A DNA stretch of 64,000 nt from positions 53,331,624 to 53,395,623 of the forward strand of contig CM049308.1 of the NCBI GenBank assembly GCA_026874595.1, in the 5' to 3' direction. Made by a program: the position numbers and the translations under genes. The stretch comes from Sipunculus nudus. Lineage: Eukaryota > Annelida > Sipuncula > Golfingiida > Sipunculidae. Positions 35,377 through 48,663 of this stretch are shown here, one piece after another (position 1 is the first letter of the stretch; the number at the start of each line of letters is the position of its first letter). The notes under the pieces were generated by a model, which did not search any database, was not told the DNA's origin, and worked only from the letters and a program-made list of their open reading frames with translations.

Positions 35377-36327
35377 TAAAAATAATTGTTATGCATTAAA
35401 TGTCATATTTATTGTTAGGGTAGGCCTGTGTTAAATTGATGACCGGGAGATTGCTAACTGAACTACCCAGACCAATCAGGTATTGGATGATGGTCACAGA
35501 TAAAAAAGCACCGAAGCTCTCTTCCAAGCATTAATTTTATACTGTTAAGGTTTAAGCAATGATCAAACCCAATTTAATCATGATAATTGCCTGATTTGTT
35601 TGCGGTGACTAAATTGTTACTAAATAGTTACAAGAATTGGATTGGCAAACCCTCACTGACAGGATAAGAGACTATTGATTAGTTTACTAGTATCAAATTT
35701 GTAAATGATCTAGCAGTAATACCTTGTGAATGTCTGTATACTCTTTCCTTAAAGTTCCAACTTGGCTTTATACTCAAAAGCATAAGTCAAAGTACTTATA
35801 CCAATAAAGACACCTATAAACCTTCTGGTATACCATAAACCATTAAAGACTGGGAATTACCAGTGGCATTTACCGCTTTGGCATTTACAAGCCAAACCTG
35901 GTTATTACAGCTATAAATTCAATATCAGCATGTTAATTTATTAATAAATTGATTGGTTTATATTATTTCAAAATGAAAAAGTTTTATAAATTGCCTTTTT
36001 TATTAAAGCAATCAGTGGATGGTTGCCACCTCATCAGTATTAAGGCTTAATAAAAAACAATATACACTTAGCCATGGTAGACTGTTGTTTCAATAACTAA
36101 ACATTACATTCCACTTATTTCATCTTTGACATTCTGAATCAGTGATATCTTAAGGGGAAGACTAATTTCATCATTTTTTTTTTTTTATTTCTTAAATGTA
36201 TTCATTTTTTTATTTATTCAACTGGATGTATTCATCAGTGTTATATAAACATCCAATAGAGTTGTTGTTAATGATTTTCTATTCTAATTAGCCACAAACA
36301 CATGGGTACAGTAAATGAGACATGTAC
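35377..36327. other. Harbinger transposase intron 2
   Basis: About 950 bp between exons 2 and 3, AT-rich, without another gene. Confidence 0.6.
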
Positions 36328-36402
36328 CTTGGTATTAGCCATATGTGCCAGGCCTCTGACAACTCTCCGGATACACCGGCACACAGTTGACTTGCGGTCC
36401 TC

Positions 36403-37715
36403 ATGGACGTAGCCAGAGGGGGGCCGCAGGGGGCCATGCCCCCCCCCCCCCCCCACACACACACACACACCAAATCCCGGTGTTATCCTTTACTCCCCGT
36501 CCTCCCGGATTTTCACTCAGTCTAATAATGATTAACATTTTTGATACACAACCATGAAAATCCTTGTCACTGATATAGGCAGATGTCCAGGACTTATTTC
36601 TACATTTCATTAGGTTTGATCCTGCAGACATATGTGGCTCAGCTGACTAAGATCATCTGAGCTATAGCGATGGTCCTGCCGTCCGTCGGTTAACAGGTAA
36701 ACTGTATTAAATTGCTGGAGCTAAGAATACAAAATTCAATACACAGCTGTCCTTAAGTTCTCCTACCAAACCCCAAACTTGGTCACTGCGACTTTGTTTC
36801 CTTAAAAATTAGGAAAAATACAATTATTCAATACTAATTAGCATAATTTTTAAAAGTTATGGATCTGAACATAATGTACCTAGTCAAAATATCAGGAAAT
36901 ATATTTTCTCAAGAAACAAGGAAACTATTAAAGCTTAAAGTTTATCTTATCAAACTTTAATCGTATGCCAGAAGTTAGATCAGATATTTTTTTTCAAATT
37001 ATTAGCTCAATATAATATACCAGTAACAATACCTTAAATTTTCCCCAAATTTGACCATGGACATTTTTCCCCTGTAAGAACTGATCATTTACTTTTCACA
37101 GAAAAAAAACACATCATGATTTATTCTACTGAAATCTGAAATAAACTCTTCAAATACAGTAGCTTTTATTCAAGTTTACAGACACCATTTGTAGTATAGT
37201 TGATATAAAGTCAACCCAGCCGGTGGTGTGCAGTGTGTGTCGGAGCCCTCACCTAGTCACCTGTATTGGAACTTACTTCAGTCAACCCAGCTAGCTCCCG
37301 TTGCTCAGCAGAGCAAGGCTTCCACTACGCCCCCCCCCCCCCCCTCTACATGCAGAGGATGTATAAATAAGTTATGTTATATGTTATAATTTTTTTGTAA
37401 ATATTTCATATGCAACATGGTATCTCGAAAACGTATACTGTATGGTTTTTCCACGGTAGTCATGTCAGAGTATTAGTTTGGCAATCATATATTTAGTATT
37501 CGATTATCACCAATAACAGGATCATTTTCGCTCAGTTTTGGTAATAATAATACGAAAAAACAATAACAATGGGAATCAGGATATTCTGCATTTGCTGAAA
37601 TTTTACAAAATTTACCTGACCGCCGTGACGCATGGGTCCCCTTGTTTTGGTTTATTCATGTTGTACAACTGATATTTCTAATTGGAATTAAACATCAGTA
37701 AATTGTGAGGAATTA

Positions 37716-37768
<53 letters not shown>

Positions 37769-37828
37769 TTAATTACCTTTTCCAAATATTTCGGCCCCCT
37801 CCCCTCCCTCAATCCTGGCTTCGCCCCT
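36403..37828. mobile_element. 1.4-kb hAT-like insertion in the left arm of the short element
   Basis: Starts ATGGACGTAGCCAGAGG and ends with the complement of AGGGGCGAAGCCAGGA, an imperfect inverted pair of the CAGGGGCG..CC type. The 7-bp repeat GGTCCTC flanks it (36,396-36,402 and 37,829-37,835), and removing it rebuilds the left arm of the host element to match its right arm. The interior has poly-C/CA tracts (36,439-36,471; 37,330-37,343), a TA run (37,718-37,766) and no ORF of note, so it is non-autonomous. Confidence 0.65.
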
Positions 37829-39245
37829 GGTCCTCTTAAACACCCAAAACACCGGTGTTTTGGGTATCTGTGACGAAACACCAGAAACACCCACTTAACT
37901 TCAAATCTGAACCCAAAACGTAATACCAATCGATAAATAATCATCTGATGAATATATCTCTGCAATTTTGTGTTATAAATTTATGAAATAAAAATAAAAA
38001 CGAGTGTTTCGTGCCGTGGTCGGTTCAACGGCGGACACGGCAGCCGTTTATGCCAGCTATGACGCTGCCCCCTAGTGGCGCAAGTCGCAACAAACAGAGC
38101 ACTTGTCAGATGTAGGGGAAATCCACCAATTTGGACCACTTAAAGAAAAACTTCGAAAATTTTAAATATATAAAACATACAAATATTTTAAAATATTTTT
38201 TTATTGAGGAACCTTGTACAAGAACATTTTACTGTGGAGGTATACTTGCAAAATTAGAATTACCGACTTTAAAGTTAATAACAAAAATAATTAATTCTGG
38301 TCCATATTACACACTCTGAGTATAATATGGACCACCCATAAGTGTAATTTGAACCATATCCTAAACAAATTCAATAAAAGTTAATAACCACTTCAATAGC
38401 AGAAATATTATTTTATACTCTTATGTGACCAATAATGAATAAGAAATTGTATCTAAGCATGAAAGCCAAACATGTTTTCCAATTTATCATGAAAGAAAAA
38501 GCGTTATAAAAAAACAAATCGTCGATAATATTTACTGTAAATACAGCTTAAAGCTGAAAAGAAACAAGACAAACACATGAGATTGCAGTTACTTTAACAT
38601 TCAAGTTAAAATCCACTTCAAAAGCTCTTAAACTCTTATTTACCTATATGAATGTAGAAGAACTTGCACCTAACATTAAAGCAAAAAAGGTTTTCCTTAT
38701 ATCATGAAAGAAAAAATTTGAAAAAACACATATCGTAGATAATATTCACTGTAAATGCTGCTTGGAAACAAAAATTAAACGAGACCAAACATCACACTGC
38801 AGTTACCTCAACATTTTTAAATAAAGTTAAAATTAACTTCAAAAACGGAAATGTTATTTTACAATCATATTTAAATGAAGAAGAACATGCACTTAACATA
38901 TAGCGAAACACGTGTTCTTATTTATCATGCAAGAAAAAGCGTTTTGAAAACACACATGCATATGGTTGTTAAAAATCCCTGTAAATAAAACCTAGAAGCA
39001 AAAAGAAAAAGATAACCAAGAGCATCGTAGACATGCAAAATACACTCGCCGTGTATCTGGTAATAATCGAAATTGGACGAGATAATATAATGTGAAAATA
39101 TGGCGAGTTTAGTAAGAATCAATCAAAGGCCCGGAAAGTTATCACGGCGACACTAAAAGTTTACGTAGGGACCGACGGACGGTGGGTATACCATAATACT
39201 CCGTCAAATGACGGGCGAATAAAATCACATTCTAGTTACATATAG

Positions 39246-42200
39246 CTAGAATTGTGGTATATCATAGTAACTCATGACTGACAGTTGACAGTAGTAAAAG
39301 TTCGGGTCGACTTCAGCACATTCTTCGTGTGCCCAGTTTTTACACTGGGCACACTGAATCCAGTCTTCGTCGGCTATATCTCCGCACACCAGGCAGCTGG
39401 TGGCTTCATCAGTTGAAAATGACGTTTCAGTGCCCTTTTTTGTCTGAGACCTTTTCTTCTTACTCTGTTTACAAGGTTTTGCAGGTTTTGAGTTTCTTTT
39501 AGATTTCTTTGTACAACTAGACTTCCCTGGTTTCTTTTGTAACTGTCTTTTATAGGGTGATTCTGTTAGAATAGTGGCACCCATTGTTTTGCGTCGCTTT
39601 GTGCCGGGCACCGGGAGACGTTTAGGCACAGGACTGATGTCTTTAACTGTGAATTTCCTTTTACGTGGGGTTGAAATCTTGGATTTGTCTGCTTTTCTAA
39701 TGGGAATCGGATTGGCAGTAGGAGTGGCAGAATATGCTATGGGAATTGCGGCAAGATGAGAGACCGACGGATCCGAAGCAGGGGTACCACCGACAGGAGA
39801 AGTTGGCCTGGGATGGGGAGCAAAGGAATAAAAAGAAGATACAAAAGAACCAATTTGAGGGCCAGAGGCAGGGGCAGCATTCGTGGAAGAGCCAGTAGTT
39901 GAAGTAGAACAACCGACGGTAGTAGGGAAATGTCCCGGAAAAGAGGAAGAGTCCATGGCGGCAGCAGCTGAAAGACCAGAAGCACAACTTGAGGTAATGA
40001 CATCAGTAGGGGGAGTCCCAGGAATAGAGGTAGGGACAGGAGTGTCAGTACACGATAGATTATCAGTTGTGGTAGGACCAGGAGCCGGCTTTGGAGCAGA
40101 GACGTCACTAGTTGTAGGGACAGGAGCCAATGTTGAAGCAGCGCCGTCAGTAGGGGTAAGACCCGCAGCCGACTTTGAAGCAGGGACGTCAGTAGGGGTA
40201 GGACCGGCAGCCGACTTTGAAGCAGAGACGTCAGTAGGGGTAGGACCAGGGGCCGGCGTTGAAACAGAGACGCCAGTAGGGGCAGGACCTGGGGCTGGCG
40301 TTGAGGTAGAGACGTCAGTAGGGGAAGGATTAGGGGCCGGCGTTGAAACAGAGACGCCGGTAGGAGCAGGACCTGGGACCGGCGTTGATGAAAAGACGTC
40401 AGTAGTGGTAGGACCTGGGGCTGGCGTTAAGGTAGAGACGTCAGTAGGGGTAGGACCAGGGGCCGGCGTTGACGCAGGGACGTCAGTAGAGAAAGGAGCA
40501 GGGGCCGACTTTGAAGCAGAGACGTCAGTAGGGGTAGGACCAGGGGCCGGCGTTGACGCAGGGACGTCAGTAGAGGTAGGAGAAGGGGCCTGCGTTGAAG
40601 CAAAGCCGTCAGTAGAGGTAGGAGCAGGGGCCGGCGTTGAAACAGAGCCGTAGGGGTAGGTGCAGTCGAGTTATGCGTAGAGGTAGAAGCGTGAGATGGA
40701 TCAACACAAGTAGTAGTTGGAATGTCTGACTGAGGTCGATCGGTCACATCTGCAGGTAAGAACTCACTATCGTCAAAGACACACCGATTTGGCGGAAATA
40801 TTCCAGACTTCCTGAAACCGCTCACAGCGATGTGCACGCTAGCAGTTTTCCCATATGCTAGTCCAAAGAGCTTGCTGATCTGGAACATTGTCACTGCCCT
40901 TCCTGGATTGGCGCGCATCCACTGATCAATTTGCTGAAAGTAATAAGTCTTGAGTGGTTTAAAAAATGCCAGGTCCAGGGGCTACATTCGGTGGCTTGTG
41001 TGTGGAGGTAATGACAGCATGATAACACCAGCATCCCGTGCAAGCTCCAGAGCTCTGAGGTTGTGTGTGTGGCTTTTGTGTCCATCAAGCAACACTTTGT
41101 TTTCCTTCGTTGGTTTTACGTGTCTGATGAAGTGTTCAAGCCAGTCGGTAAATGTGTCATTGTTAATCCAACCTTTCTCCTGAAAATTAGAGAGAAAACA
41201 ATATAGTTAAGAAAAAGGTCACTTAAGAAATGACATAAACAAAGTTCTATATTTACTTTAACTAAAATTTAGAAATACTGCAAAAAAGGCAACACAAGCA
41301 GTAGTTGATACAACACTTTTAAGAATAAGTCATAGTGATCGTCTGTTGGATAAAATATGTTCGGTTGACTATAAACTACAAGCGGGTTATGTTTTCGCGC
41401 TTCTCTGTCTTATTGATTGCGCAAAAACTATGAATTCAGAAGAAAGTTCGTAGGGGTGGGATATGAGCCAGCAAAGCAACCATCGAAGGTTGGTGTAAAT
41501 CTGATTAAAGGGGTGGCACTATTTTTGTACTAGTTATGCGCTCTACACATTGCCTATTAATTTAAGTTCATCGATTGAAATTCACAGTAAAATAATGATT
41601 TATATTTTTTTCTGAAAAAAATACCCATTAAAATTGTTCTATGTGTATATATATTAAATATAATTTTCCGATATGTTGCCCGATTTAAAGTGTACCTGAC
41701 AAGCAAACATCGTCCCAGGCGGCGCTCCGTCCATTAGTTCAGCTTTCATCCTCTTTCGAGGAAAAATAACAGCTGGCGGCAGGTAGTTTCCTGCTGCGTT
41801 CATGCAGCACACCAGGGTGACATTTTGGTCCCGTTCTTGGCTGGTAATTGTGCCAACTTGGTGCTTCCCTCTCTTTGCCAATACTTTCGACACCTTCTGT
41901 ACGACCGTGACCCCACTTTCGTCCATGTTATATACCCTTTCAGCCGTCAGCTGCTGTTCATCAACAAGTTTTTCCAGCAAATCAAAAAATTCATTTATTC
42001 TTGCCCAGTTGAAACCTGAAGCTCTTGCTAAAGAGGTTGGCTCTGGTGTTCTGAGTGAAACTTCACTATGACGCTTGAGGAATCTTTCGACCCATTCTTT
42101 TCCCGCCATTTCTCTATCATCATTAAAACGGGTTTTTATTCCATTCGCTTTGACGATCTGGTACGCAAGTTTTCTCAGGCTTGTCATGGTGAGCCCGTAA

Positions 42201-42475
42201 AACCGTGACTCCATCTGGACTATATGTTCCACAAGTTGTTTTTCAATATCTTCGGGAAGGTCGCAGTGTCTTCCTAAATGTTTTTGTCCTTCTGTGGCGT
42301 ATTTATTTGTATTGTCTAGGTGTCTTTTTAATGTTGCTTTTGGGATATTGTAAGCCTTAGCGGCTTTGTTCAGACCTAGCTTTTTTCCCCTGACAACTGC
42401 GAGTGCGGCCACCATATCGCCGAATGCCCACTTGCAATGTTTACCTTTGGCTTTACGGGCTGCCCGAGTAGACAT
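39246..42475 (-). pseudogene. pogo transposase with C-terminal PHD-like finger
   Basis: Exon 1 (42,475-41,696) starts MSTRAARKAKGKHCKWAF. It has a psq-type helix-turn-helix (LGLNKAAKAYNIPKATLKRH), a CENP-B-type region (EWVERFLKRHSEVSLRTPEP) and the first catalytic aspartate (VYNMDESGVT). Exon 2 (from 41,179) has the second (LLDGHKSHTHNLRALELARD) and third (PLDLAFFKPLK) acidic motifs. It then has a long Pro/Thr/Ser tail encoded by a 42-bp minisatellite, basic patches, and a C-terminal finger CLVCGDIADEDWIQCAQC...WAHEEC...YYC, a PHD-like arrangement. A TAG at 40,982-40,984 lies just before the third motif, and a 4-base loss near 40,650 shifts the frame of the tail. So this copy is inactive, though the finger frame itself is open. 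Confidence 0.85.
40060..40665 (-). repeat. 42-bp minisatellite coding a 14-residue Pro/Thr repeat
   Basis: Units of 42 bp (acgtcagta starts at 40,186 and again at 40,228), about 14 copies with small variation. On the minus strand each unit encodes a PAPGPTPTDVSAS-like segment, part of the pogo transposase tail. The plus-strand ORF over the same interval is a shadow of the repeat. Confidence 0.85.
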
Positions 42476-43589
42476 TTCGGCCCTCCTGAAAGTGCTATTG
42501 TGTTTGTATGTAACTATAAATGTAATCTGAAAGAAAGAAGAAAGTCCAATGAAATTTTCCACCTGAAATGAACCACCTGTGTGTAATTTGGACCACCGGT
42601 CCATATTACACTATAGGGCCTGGTCCATATTACACACAGCAAGTCGACATGCAGAATTTGACCCTAACCTAATTTACATATTATTAGAAAGAAATCAGTC
42701 GGCCAGTTCTAGACCCATGTAATAATGCTGTGTAATGTTGGGACAAGATGAGATCTTAATTGAATAACAGTCGAAATACATCGATATTTATATGCATGGA
42801 AAATAAGAACAAACTATGAAATTAACATCTTTTAGCTTAATATTCGCGTAAACCTGCACCTACCTTCCCTGCACCGTCATTAGACGCTTCAAAATGATCG
42901 ATGCTACTGTGACGTACTTGCCTCGTTTTGGTAGTTTTTTTCCAAATATGGATATTTCGGGTGTTTCAAATTACACAGGGGTCCAAATTACACGGATTTC
43001 CCCTACAAAACACTATTTCTTTTTTTTTTATTTTACAGAGTAGTGGCACAATTCTGCAATTACATATGCAACAGATGATAATTTATTAACCAACGCCAGT
43101 GTTTTGCTTCAAATTCGAATTTAAAAGGGTGTTTTGTGGTGTTTCGTTACACGTACCCAAAACACCAGTGTTTTGGGTGTTTAGGCGGACCCGTTAACTT
43201 GGACACATTCACATGGTCTGCCAGAACCAGCTGGATGGCTCCTGTTGCGAAGAAGCGCAACGCCATGAACACCTGAAGATATTGAATATATTTGTTTGTA
43301 TTTATCACCAAATAATTGAATATATTAATGCTCCATAAAATTTAAATAATCTTCTTACGTTTTTGCAAAACGTTCATTCGGCGTTTCAATCAGACAATAT
43401 TTCATAAATAAATTCCAACTACAGTGAACACCTAACAGCTGACAGCTCAGAAAAAGTTTTGTTTAGGTTCTAACAAAGATATATGCTGAATATTATATTT
43501 TATTGTGTTTTTTCCACTCACTTAAGTAAAACGACGCCCCATTAAAATTAAATATTTTTTGCGAACTTGTAACTGATAGGAACGAATAT

Positions 43590-44097
43590 GGTCGATTTCG
43601 GCCGCCGACGATATCGGCCGCCGGCTTCAAATCGACCATATCGGCAGCCAGCGCACACCGGGCAACCATTTCGGCCGCAACCCCGACGATGCCTTCGCTG
43701 GGCCCTGACTCTGGTCAGTCAACCATATCGGCCGCGACTTGGGCGGCGGGGCACCATTTCGGCCGCCGGGCTACCTCATCACTACAAACACGGTTTCATC
43801 ATAATTAGAACTAGCTTATTCAACCAGAAATATGATGGACTTAATAAAAATATATATTTTTTCAAAATATGATTAGTCATATTTATAAGAAACATGCGTA
43901 AATACAAATCTTAAATTACAACACACGTACTTGCATTGAATAATAAAGAACATTACTTTGTCCTGTAACTTCGTTCACAAATGTATATGAAAGGATAGCA
44001 AATCAGGTTTAAATTGTCGTGACGTATTTGAAGCAATCGTCTGAAGTTTAATGAATAGGCACTACCAAAAAAATTATTATTAATCTCTCTCTCTCTC

Positions 44098-44128
<31 letters not shown>

Positions 44129-44147
44129 GTGTCTCTGTCTCTCTCTC

Positions 44148-44179
<32 letters not shown>

Positions 44180-45321
44180 CTTGTATACTTTCTATATAAA
44201 TAGTTATATATGTGTGTGCGTTTGTGTATAATTGCTGCATTTCTTATAAACTGTGAACCGAACCGATGTATGAGTATATAAACATATTTAATATATCCTC
44301 TGATATATACGATTAATTAAGTTTGATCATGTTATAATTTTACACTTTACACGTCAATCGTAATGTTTATAAGTATATATTGATGATTATATATATCATG
44401 ATTATATCGTATGTTAAAAACTACGTCATTCAGTACATTGTGCTTTTTGTATAATCCATTTGAAATAAGTATAAAATCCATTTAAACTTCACTTACTTGC
44501 TCGGCGATAATTGTTGCTGTGAATCAATGGTCAGTTGCTGGAGTACCCGCCTCGAAGTGCAGGTGTGTTAAACAAATTTAAGAATCCCTGACCTGGTATA
44601 CAAAGTGCACAGGCCTCTAAGAATTCAGCGGCTAACGCGCTGTCCCGTTTCCCTGCTCGTTCATTTTGTACTCGACAGTGATATAGTTGGAAATACGTTT
44701 TGCATTTTCCAGGAGTAGCCAAGTATTTTGTTAGAGTTCACTTCATAATTTGTTAGCAAGATGTTTATAGTTTTAATTTATAGTTTTTAGACATAGTTGT
44801 ATATATATTTCGGGATAGAAAGTTTTCTATTGTGACCTTTTATTATTGATAATATATGTAATAAAATGTATTAAAAAAGATGTATAAAGTTTTATTTGTT
44901 TATTTATTTCTGCTGTTTATTTCTTTTTTTTTTTGTTTGTTTGTTTGAAGGTGTTTGTGTAAATGTGTAACGAAATTTGAGATTGTGCATGTTTGTGGAA
45001 AATGTGTGTACTGAAATGTGTGCGCTTGAGTTCTTCCAATGATTAAATTCACATTGAAGGTTTAATCAGCTAGGACTTAATATGTAGCGGTGTATGTTGT
45101 AATTAGCTAGCCCAGGAGAACGGCGGCTAGTAATGAGGTAGCCCGGCGGCCGAGATGGTGCCCGCCGCCCAAGTCGAGGCCGATATGGTTGACTGACCAG
45201 AGTCGGCGCCGAGCAGTGGCATCGTCGGTGTTGCGGCCGAAATGGTTGCCCGTTGGGCACTGGCGGCCGATATGGTAGATATGAGGCCGGCGGCCGATAT
45301 CGTCGGCGGCCGAAATGGACC
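43590..45321. mobile_element. GC-rich foldback element with about 200-bp inverted ends
   Basis: 43,590-43,785 and 45,128-45,321 are inverted copies, strikingly GC-rich against an AT-rich interior. Both arms contain TTTCGGCCGCCGACGATATC, then repeats of the motif CCATATCGGCCGC/CCATTTCGGCCGC. The centre has a TC microsatellite and no recognisable protein. It sits in the first intron of the Harbinger gene. No target duplication is clear. Confidence 0.75.
44085..44180. repeat. (TC)n and (TA)n microsatellite
   Basis: A TC run with occasional G, followed directly by a TA run, within the foldback element. Confidence 0.9.
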
Positions 45322-45427
45322 TAAATGGACATATATAAACGGCGTGTCATTTTAAAACATGAACAGCTGACAGCACGGCCGAATATTGTTTCGTTAAAGG
45401 TTCTCACAGGGTCAAGGACGCTATACC

Positions 45428-47504
45428 GGGAGGGTATAATTCGCTGATCAGCGGTCTGCAGTATAAAACGCTGATCAGTGCGCTGATCAGCCACCTTTAA
45501 ATGACAGCATTGATTTGAGGCAAATTATCTCTCATACAGCAACCTCCGCCTATTAAGTGATTAAATATGATTAAAAGACACCTTTCCTATCAGTATTACG
45601 TATTTACAAACATATGCATATATTTTAACTGTGTTCATAATTATACATGAAACGCAAGTTACCAGCCAGTGACTATTTCGCTGATCAGCGGCGCTGATTA
45701 AGGAACCTTTCAATCCAAGCATTTATTATAGACGAATTAGCCCCATATAACAACCTCCGACTATTGTGTGATTAAATATGATTTAAAGATATATATTCTA
45801 TAAGTATTTCATATTATCAAACAACAAAAACACTTTAAATGTGTTACTTATTATGCATGAAACCTTTCTACCACCTATTTCGCTGATCAGCAAACTGCGC
45901 AATGCAATCGCTTGACGCTGATAAGTGCTCATCGGCAATGAACGCATTACATGACTATGATACCTCTCATCTGTGATTCTCTATAATGGTAACATAGAAA
46001 CCTCTAAGTTGTTTTATTTTATTATTTCCTGTGAAAACCGAATGACTGCCAAAACATCGTACCACATACAATTTACAAAAATCCGTTCCCCACAGGAGAT
46101 ATTAGCTGACAGTAGGGGACGCTGCAGTAATTTGTTGGTAGATTTTCACCGGCCAGGTGATAGAAATATAGCTGAGATTAAAACTAAGTTTGAATGAATT
46201 AAAAAATTTTAATTAATTTACAATATCTTGCACATATATTTATGTGAAAATACCACTAATGAACCAACAGCAAAATATTGTGGACTGTGGATTTTTTTCA
46301 ATCACTAATATTGTTGACTTTTTTAATTGATTTCAAAGTGGGTCTATATAGGAACTGGTAAGACAACGTGTATTTTGATCAGACAAAAGTGAGAGGGGAA
46401 TCATTAATTAATTAGAAGAAGGCATATTTAGTCGTTTTCCTAAAGAAACCATAAAAGGATTTTCTAATTTTAGGGTCTTTCTACGAAAAACTTCCCATTT
46501 CAGCAGGTATACAGCATCTGAAAAATAACGTCTTAATATTTATTTTATGGAGTCTATTATAGCAATAAAAATATAAACTACTAATATATAAAATTTCTTT
46601 CAGCAGAGCAGGTACTTTCATGTTAAATTATAGTTTTGGCTAAATTAATGCTCTCAATGTATCATCAGTTTCAACACTGTTACAGACATGCGCGGTCCCG
46701 CATAATTTATTTAGAACAAAATATGGAAGGTTCACTTTTACGATGTATTGTATAATAAAAATATATATTTCAACCTTGTAAACTGCGTATTTTTAATTTT
46801 AATGTGTTCCGATTATATCCTGAAGCAAAATAAAACTGCAACCCACAGAAGGTATAATCCAATAAATAGAAGGGAAATTTATAGCAATATTCCTCGGTCA
46901 ATAAAAATGTTGGCGATAAAATCATTTTCTAATATATTTCTAAGTCATTTTATTTATTTCTTGAAATTATGTCTATTTCAGCATATAACGGTGCTGAAGA
47001 AGGAGAACTATGTTGAATTTAAATAAATGAAATAATTGGCAAAATTATTACTTAAAGCATGCAGATTTCTTTTATAATAAATATTTAACATGTTTTATAT
47101 TTTATAATACCTAACACATTGTTCCCTAAAAAAACGATGAAGTTCTGAATAACAATGCCATTGTAGAATTTAGATATTACATCTATCCTGTTACCTTATT
47201 GTTTCAACACCGTTCATCGACATTCACTACCGTTAAAAGGGGAAAAAAGGTGATGATTTTTTATAGTGTTGTAATTAAGTGTAATTACTCCTTCAACCTT
47301 TCTAGTACTCAGTATATTTATATTGATAGTGTATGCTGTTTTCCAAAACTATGAAAAGCATTCCTATATTCCAATCATTTTTGAGTTAAAGTAATAGATA
47401 TGCGGACATTTTTACACAGTTGTGGAAATGTCCTGTTGTAAAATGAAAAAAAAAATAAATACCGATAATGATGTTTTTGTAGAGTTATTCTTTGACGTTA
47501 CTTC

Positions 47505-47573
<69 letters not shown>

Positions 47574-48663
47574 TTATATATATATAATATAATATATATA
47601 AGTGGGATTAAAACAGGAGTAATCTATCAATATCGTGTTAAAATCGATCAAATCATCTATATAATGATGTTGAAAAAAATTCTGACGACCCAATTTTTAA
47701 ATGTAAAAAAAGGGAAATATAAGAGGGATGTAAAGAAACTTGTGAAAGTTTTTAAGGAACGATTATATTATACATGAAGAATGAAAGAATCCTTAGGCTA
47801 CACGTACAGTTCTTAATAAAAATTAGAGGATAATCAGTCTTTTAATGTGGCTATATACATTTAACATTCTTAATTTTTGATAAATTCAAATTTTATATAC
47901 ATTCATACTAAGTGCGTATCTCAGCTATTTATCTTACCTGGCCGGTGAACACCTGCAGCGCCCCCTACTGTTAGCTAATATCTCCGAGTGGTCGGTTGGG
48001 CACTAATATTTTAAAGTTGTATGAAGTAGTCTGGTATGGGCGATGTATTGGCTATCACTCGGTTCCACAGGATATAGGTAAAACAACTGAAAGCCTTCAA
48101 TATTACCATTATAGAGAATCACGCGTGACAGGTGTCTTTGTCAAGAAGTACGTAAATCATTGCCGATGAGCGATTGCGCAGTTTGCTGATCAGCGAAATA
48201 GTAGGTGGTAGAAAGGTTTCATGCATAATTAGTAACACATTAAACGTGTTTTCTTATGTTTGTAAATATTAAATACTTATAGAATATGTATCTTTAAATC
48301 ACATTTAATAACATAAAAGTCGGAGGTTGTTATATGGGGCTAATTTGTCTAAAATAAATGCTTGGATTGAAAGGTTCCTAATCAGCGCCGCTGATCAGCG
48401 AAATAGTTACTGACTGGTAACTTGCGTTTCATGTATTATTATGAACACGATTAAAATATATGCATATGTTTGTAAATACGTAATACTGATAGGAATGGTG
48501 TCTTTTAATCATATTTAATCACTAAATAGGCGGAGGTTGCTGTATGAGAGATAATTTGCCTCAAATCAATGCTGTCATTTAAAGGTGCCTGATCAGCGCG
48601 CTGATCAGCGTTTTATACTGCAGACCGCCGATCAGCGCGCTGATCAGCGAATTATACCCTCCC
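45428..48663. mobile_element. Mutator-like element with about 740-bp inverted ends
   Basis: 45,428-46,165 and 47,935-48,663 are inverted copies. The ends read GGGAGGGTATAATTCGC and its complement. A 9-bp direct repeat CGCTATACC flanks the element (45,419-45,427 and 48,664-48,672). Long inverted ends and a 9-bp duplication are the signature of the Mutator group (family knowledge). The palindrome CGCTGATCAGCG and one-sided variants recur in each arm (about 45,442, 45,470, 45,483, 45,679 and 45,890). The 1.8-kb centre has no transposase that I can recognise, so it is non-autonomous. It lies in the Harbinger transposase intron 1. Confidence 0.8.
47507..47571. repeat. (CA)n-(TA)n microsatellite
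   Basis: A CA run changing into a TA run in the centre of the Mutator-like element. Confidence 0.9.

Larger units (their letters stand above)
38115..43003 (-). mobile_element. pogo-type DNA transposon (4.9 kb) with TA target duplication
   Basis: Ends GGGGAAATCC and its complement GGATTTCCCC, each flanked by TA (38,113-38,114 and 43,004-43,005), as in the Tc1/mariner/pogo superfamily. Inner ends share the motif GGTCCATATTACAC in several copies (near 38,298, 38,326, 42,600 and 42,620). This is probably a transposase-binding subterminal repeat. It lies within the short hAT-like element and carries a pogo transposase gene on the minus strand. Confidence 0.85.
36395..43193. mobile_element. hAT-like short element in Harbinger exon 2 (holds two later insertions)
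   Basis: Its own sequence is only about 475 bp: 36,395-36,402, then 37,829-38,114, then 43,004-43,193. The arms are long inverted repeats containing TAAACACCCAAAACAC and GTGTTTTGGGT, an internal palindrome, then ACGAAACACCA. The flanks are TTGACTTG (36,387-36,394) and TTAACTTG (43,194-43,201), an 8-bp target duplication with one mismatch. Removing it re-joins Harbinger exon 2 in frame. An 8-bp duplication suggests the hAT group; the ends (CGGTCC / CGGGTCCGCC) are not the classical hAT form, so the superfamily is uncertain. Confidence 0.7.

Noticed and set aside
39883-40653. 256-codon plus-strand ORF (GVGPGAGVEAETSV-like repeats)
   Set aside because: It is the complement of the 42-bp minisatellite inside the pogo transposase tail; an open frame follows from the repeat unit being a multiple of three.
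44531-44722. 63-codon minus-strand ORF in the foldback element as a Harbinger first exon
   Set aside because: It shows no Harbinger motif; a better exon 1 with matching phase was found at 48,803-48,934.
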